From Planctomycetota bacterium (GTDB taxonomy: Bacteria > Planctomycetota > PUPC01 > JABMSA01), in the NCBI GenBank assembly GCA_013202185.1, contig JABMSA010000733.1, positions 1-6,636 of the forward strand: DNA of 6,636 nucleotides, given 5' to 3'. The translations under genes and the position numbers were made by a program. The notes beneath the pieces were generated by a model. That model saw only the letters and a list, made by a program, of their open reading frames with translations, was not told the DNA's origin and made no database searches. Below, one piece after another: positions 4,619 to 6,636 of this stretch (the first letter of the stretch is position 1; each line of letters begins with the position of its first letter).

Positions 4619-4646
4619 TTGACATTTCCGTGAGATGCGCTAAACT
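4619..4646 (+). promoter_or_regulatory. Promoter for the HEAT-repeat gene
   Basis: A perfect TTGACA (4619-4624) and TAAACT (4641-4646) are separated by 16 bp. The start of transcription would be near 4653, leaving a leader of about 280 nt before the ATG at 4936. Confidence 0.6.
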
Positions 4647-4652
4647 CAAAAC

Positions 4653-4935
4653 AGAGAAAATGTTCTTTCAGGCTCGCCAGTGCAACGAAAATCATCGCGC
4701 CGCCGCCAACGGACAGCCAAAAATGCACTATTCGCATCAAGCAAGCAAGCCTTTCGCACGTCGGCCGTCAAGTATGCTCAAAGCCCTTCTGCACCGCCAT
4801 TTTGCCTTGCCATGCCTGAAAAAGGGCGGGCCGTTGGGCACGATGGATCAATCGAAAGCCAGCCCCGCTGCACACGCACCCGCAGCGGCGTCGCACGAAA
4901 ACACGCAGTAACACCCGGCGGAGGACAAGCCACAC
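4653..4935 (+). other. Long leader of the HEAT-repeat gene
   Basis: No convincing gene is seen here. One frame is open (4576-4911) and its last part (from ATG 4843, MDQSKASP, to TAA at 4909-4911) could be a 22-codon leader peptide ending 24 nt before the HEAT gene. Its ribosome-binding site is weak and the composition (alanine, histidine) is not telling. A CAAG tetranucleotide run occurs at about 4738-4750. Confidence 0.3.
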
Positions 4936-6636
4936 ATGGGTCCGAAAGAGAAGAAAATCTGTTCAATGCTCACATCGGGCGATCCCGACCTTCAATGCGC
5001 CGCAGCGAAGGTACTTGGCGAGCTCAAGCCCAGAGACGCCGGCGTCATCCGCGCGCTCGGCAGCGTTCTGGCCGACTCCCGCGAATCCGTCAGGCTTTAC
5101 GCACTGGGCGCCCTCAAGAACATCCGAAGCAAATCCGCACTCAAGTACGTCATCCCAAGGCTCTCGGCTGAGGACCTCGAGCGCCGCGCTGCGGTGGCAG
5201 CCATCACAGCCGTCGGCAGCACTGCGCTCGGCGAGCTGAAGAAAGAACTCCCGGGCCTCAGCCCGTTCGGCAGGCGAGCCGCAGCCGACATCATAATCTC
5301 CATCGGAACAGAAACATCCTTCGCCGCACTGCTCGATGCACTCTCACTGGGAGACTTCGACCTCTGCCGCCATGTCTGCGACCTCTTCCGCGACCGGGTA
5401 CCGGCATTCTCCAAGAGCCGCAAGGATCTCGTCTTCCGAAGAATATCCAGGTACCTCAACTCCAGAAAAACCAGGAAGAACGAAGTCGCCACAATGGCCG
5501 GCCTCAGGCTCCTGGGCTATGTAGGGCACGCCAGATCGCTCGACATGCTCATCCCATATCTCGACGAGGCATACTCGCCGTCGGTACGCAGGCACGCCCT
5601 CCTCGCCGTCAGCGCCCTCCTGCCCGTCCGCAAGCCCAAGCCCGACTTCGTCCACGCGCTGCTCAAGCTCCTCTCCGACCGCGCCCATCCGGACCTCATG
5701 GAGACCTCCATGAGAATCCTCAACGGCCTCAACATACCTGCTTCGTTGTCCGACGAAATGATAAAACTCCTCTACAACCGCCACAGCGCCGTCCGCAAGC
5801 TCGCAGTGCGCGCACTCGAAAGCTTCGGCACAATCAAGGCCACACGAGCACTACTCGAGTGCCTTGGCCGGACCGACTGGGAGCTTACCTCCGAGACCAT
5901 GTCCGCCCTCAGAAAAATCAAACACACCCCCGACGTCATCCTCGCCGAAGTCGAAAAGACCGATGACAAGGAACGCGCACGCCGCCTGGCCAACGTCCTG
6001 CGCGGCGGAAAATTTGAAGTATCGCCAAACATCCTCAACAACCTCAGCAGCAAGCTGCTCGATTCCATCGAGCACGGCAACGACAAGCTCGACATCTACT
6101 TCGCCCTGCTCTCGAGCCTCAGCGAACAGCACCTGGCCGCCACACTCCTGCACCATGCCGAAGAACTCAAGAACCGAAAGGAATTCCACGAAACCGAGCG
6201 CACCCTCCGCATGCTCACACAGCTCGGCCCGCCACCCGCCGAAGTAAAATACCAGCTCGGCGTTATCCGCCTCAAGCTCAGCAGCAAGAGCCCCTCCCCC
6301 ACCGAACGCGCCGCCGACCCCGCACTGGCGCTGCTTGCCTCCCTCATCAGAATCCCCAAATTCGAACTCGCAAGAAAACTCGAAAGCGAGGTCAGAGTAC
6401 TCGAGCCGGCCGACTACTACTACCTCGGCCGTCACTTTGCCGAGAGCCAAGGCGACGAAAAAGCGTTCGGCACCCACATCCTCAAGTTCCTCATCCGCTT
6501 CGCGCCCAACAGCGACGAAGCCCTGAAACTGCAGGGAAAGAAGCCCAAAGCCAAGGAACCCGCCCCAATGGCAACGGCCAAAAAGGCAACAGCAAAGAAA
6601 GCACCCTCCGCAAAGGCAACAGCAAAGAAAGCACCC
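4936..6636 (+). CDS. HEAT-repeat protein with lysine/alanine-rich tail (3' end outside window)
   Basis: At least 567 residues are encoded, with no stop before the edge. Residues of about 10-330 are a run of helical HEAT-type repeats. Examples are CAAAKVLGEL (21-30), ESVRLYALGALKNI (50-63), LERRAAVAAITAVG (81-94), SPSVRRHALLAVSAL (213-227) and HSAVRKLAVRALESFG (282-297). Such solenoids bind other proteins or nucleic acid; no catalytic motif is seen. A helical region (about 340-530) follows, with no family recognised. From about residue 534 the chain becomes K/A/P-rich (ATAKKA, TAKKAPSAKA), like bacterial histone-H1-like tails that contact DNA or RNA. A TAA at 4909-4911, in frame just upstream, fixes the start at ATG 4936; GGAGG lies 11 nt before it, a slightly long spacing. 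There is no signal peptide, so it is probably cytosolic. Confidence 0.85.
   Translation, partial: MGPKEKKICSMLTSGDPDLQCAAAKVLGELKPRDAGVIRALGSVLADSRESVRLYALGALKNIRSKSALKYVIPRLSAEDLERRAAVAAITAVGSTALGELKKELPGLSPFGRRAAADIIISIGTETSFAALLDALSLGDFDLCRHVCDLFRDRVPAFSKSRKDLVFRRISRYLNSRKTRKNEVATMAGLRLLGYVGHARSLDMLIPYLDEAYSPSVRRHALLAVSALLPVRKPKPDFVHALLKLLSDRAHPDLMETSMRILNGLNIPASLSDEMIKLLYNRHSAVRKLAVRALESFGTIKATRALLECLGRTDWELTSETMSALRKIKHTPDVILAEVEKTDDKERARRLANVLRGGKFEVSPNILNNLSSKLLDSIEHGNDKLDIYFALLSSLSEQHLAATLLHHAEELKNRKEFHETERTLRMLTQLGPPPAEVKYQLGVIRLKLSSKSPSPTERAADPALALLASLIRIPKFELARKLESEVRVLEPADYYYLGRHFAESQGDEKAFGTHILKFLIRFAPNSDEALKLQGKKPKAKEPAPMATAKKATAKKAPSAKATAKKAP
6582..6636 (+). repeat. Perfect 25-bp direct repeat coding for the basic tail
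   Basis: AAAGGCAACAGCAAAGAAAG plus CACCC occurs at 6582-6606 and again at 6612-6636, a period of 30 bp or 10 codons. It codes for the unit KATAKKAPSA. The two copies are identical at the DNA level, which suggests recent duplication or slippage and so possible length variation of the tail. The array may continue to the right. Confidence 0.85.

Noticed and set aside
4680..5171. Plus-strand frame of 163 codons across the HEAT gene start
   Set aside because: Its arginine-rich, low-information translation overlaps the real gene out of frame.
5097..6477. Several minus-strand frames opposite the HEAT gene (5097-5492, 5344-5784, 5772-6095, 5851-6477)
   Set aside because: They are shadows caused by C-ending codons; the plus-strand frame shows regular HEAT repeats.

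Overview
The window reads as a piece of an environmental bacterial chromosome, GC-rich, with many small hypothetical genes separated by regulatory DNA. The best taxonomic hint is indirect. The GH29-like fucosidase, the GIY-YIG nuclease next to a hairpin repeat, the small four-cysteine protein, the HEAT-repeat protein and the decayed integron-type integrase together resemble what I recall from the PVC group (Planctomycetota, Lentisphaerota, Kiritimatiellota, Verrucomicrobiota). That is inference from gene style; no ribosomal or other marker gene is present.

Layout, left to right. Bases 1-130 hold two copies of a short repeat, each with a conserved 5' segment followed by a hairpin whose stem differs between copies but keeps its pairing. 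Bases 232-426 hold a strong promoter, a complete tRNA-Pro (anticodon CGG) and two hairpins. Bases 473-777 hold a GIY-YIG nuclease domain bracketed by two hairpins with the same 5-bp stem; the ORF has lost the family's usual C-terminus. On the minus strand lies a 96-aa coiled-coil protein (825-1115) with its own promoter and a possible operator.

Bases 1395-3145 (minus strand) form one transcription unit: a promoter, a decayed C-terminal piece of an integron-type tyrosine recombinase, a 108-aa three-helix membrane protein and, coupled to it by an ATGA overlap, a 336-aa alpha-L-fucosidase-like glycoside hydrolase, followed by a doubtful short ORF. Next on the same strand is a 138-aa protein with four cysteines (3202-3618), preceded by a leader of about 220 nt and a strong promoter. 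The rest is on the plus strand: a 96-aa hypothetical gene (4214-4504), then a promoter, a long leader, and a large HEAT-repeat protein that runs off the right edge in a lysine/alanine-rich, histone-H1-like tail built on a perfect 25-bp repeat.

Functionally, only the membrane protein plus fucosidase pair is clearly a joint unit, suggesting use or trimming of fucosylated glycans. The hairpin repeats, the GIY-YIG element and the integrase remnant suggest a region visited by mobile or selfish elements. No complete known defence or mobile system is present. The least explained signal is the pair of structured repeats at the left edge.
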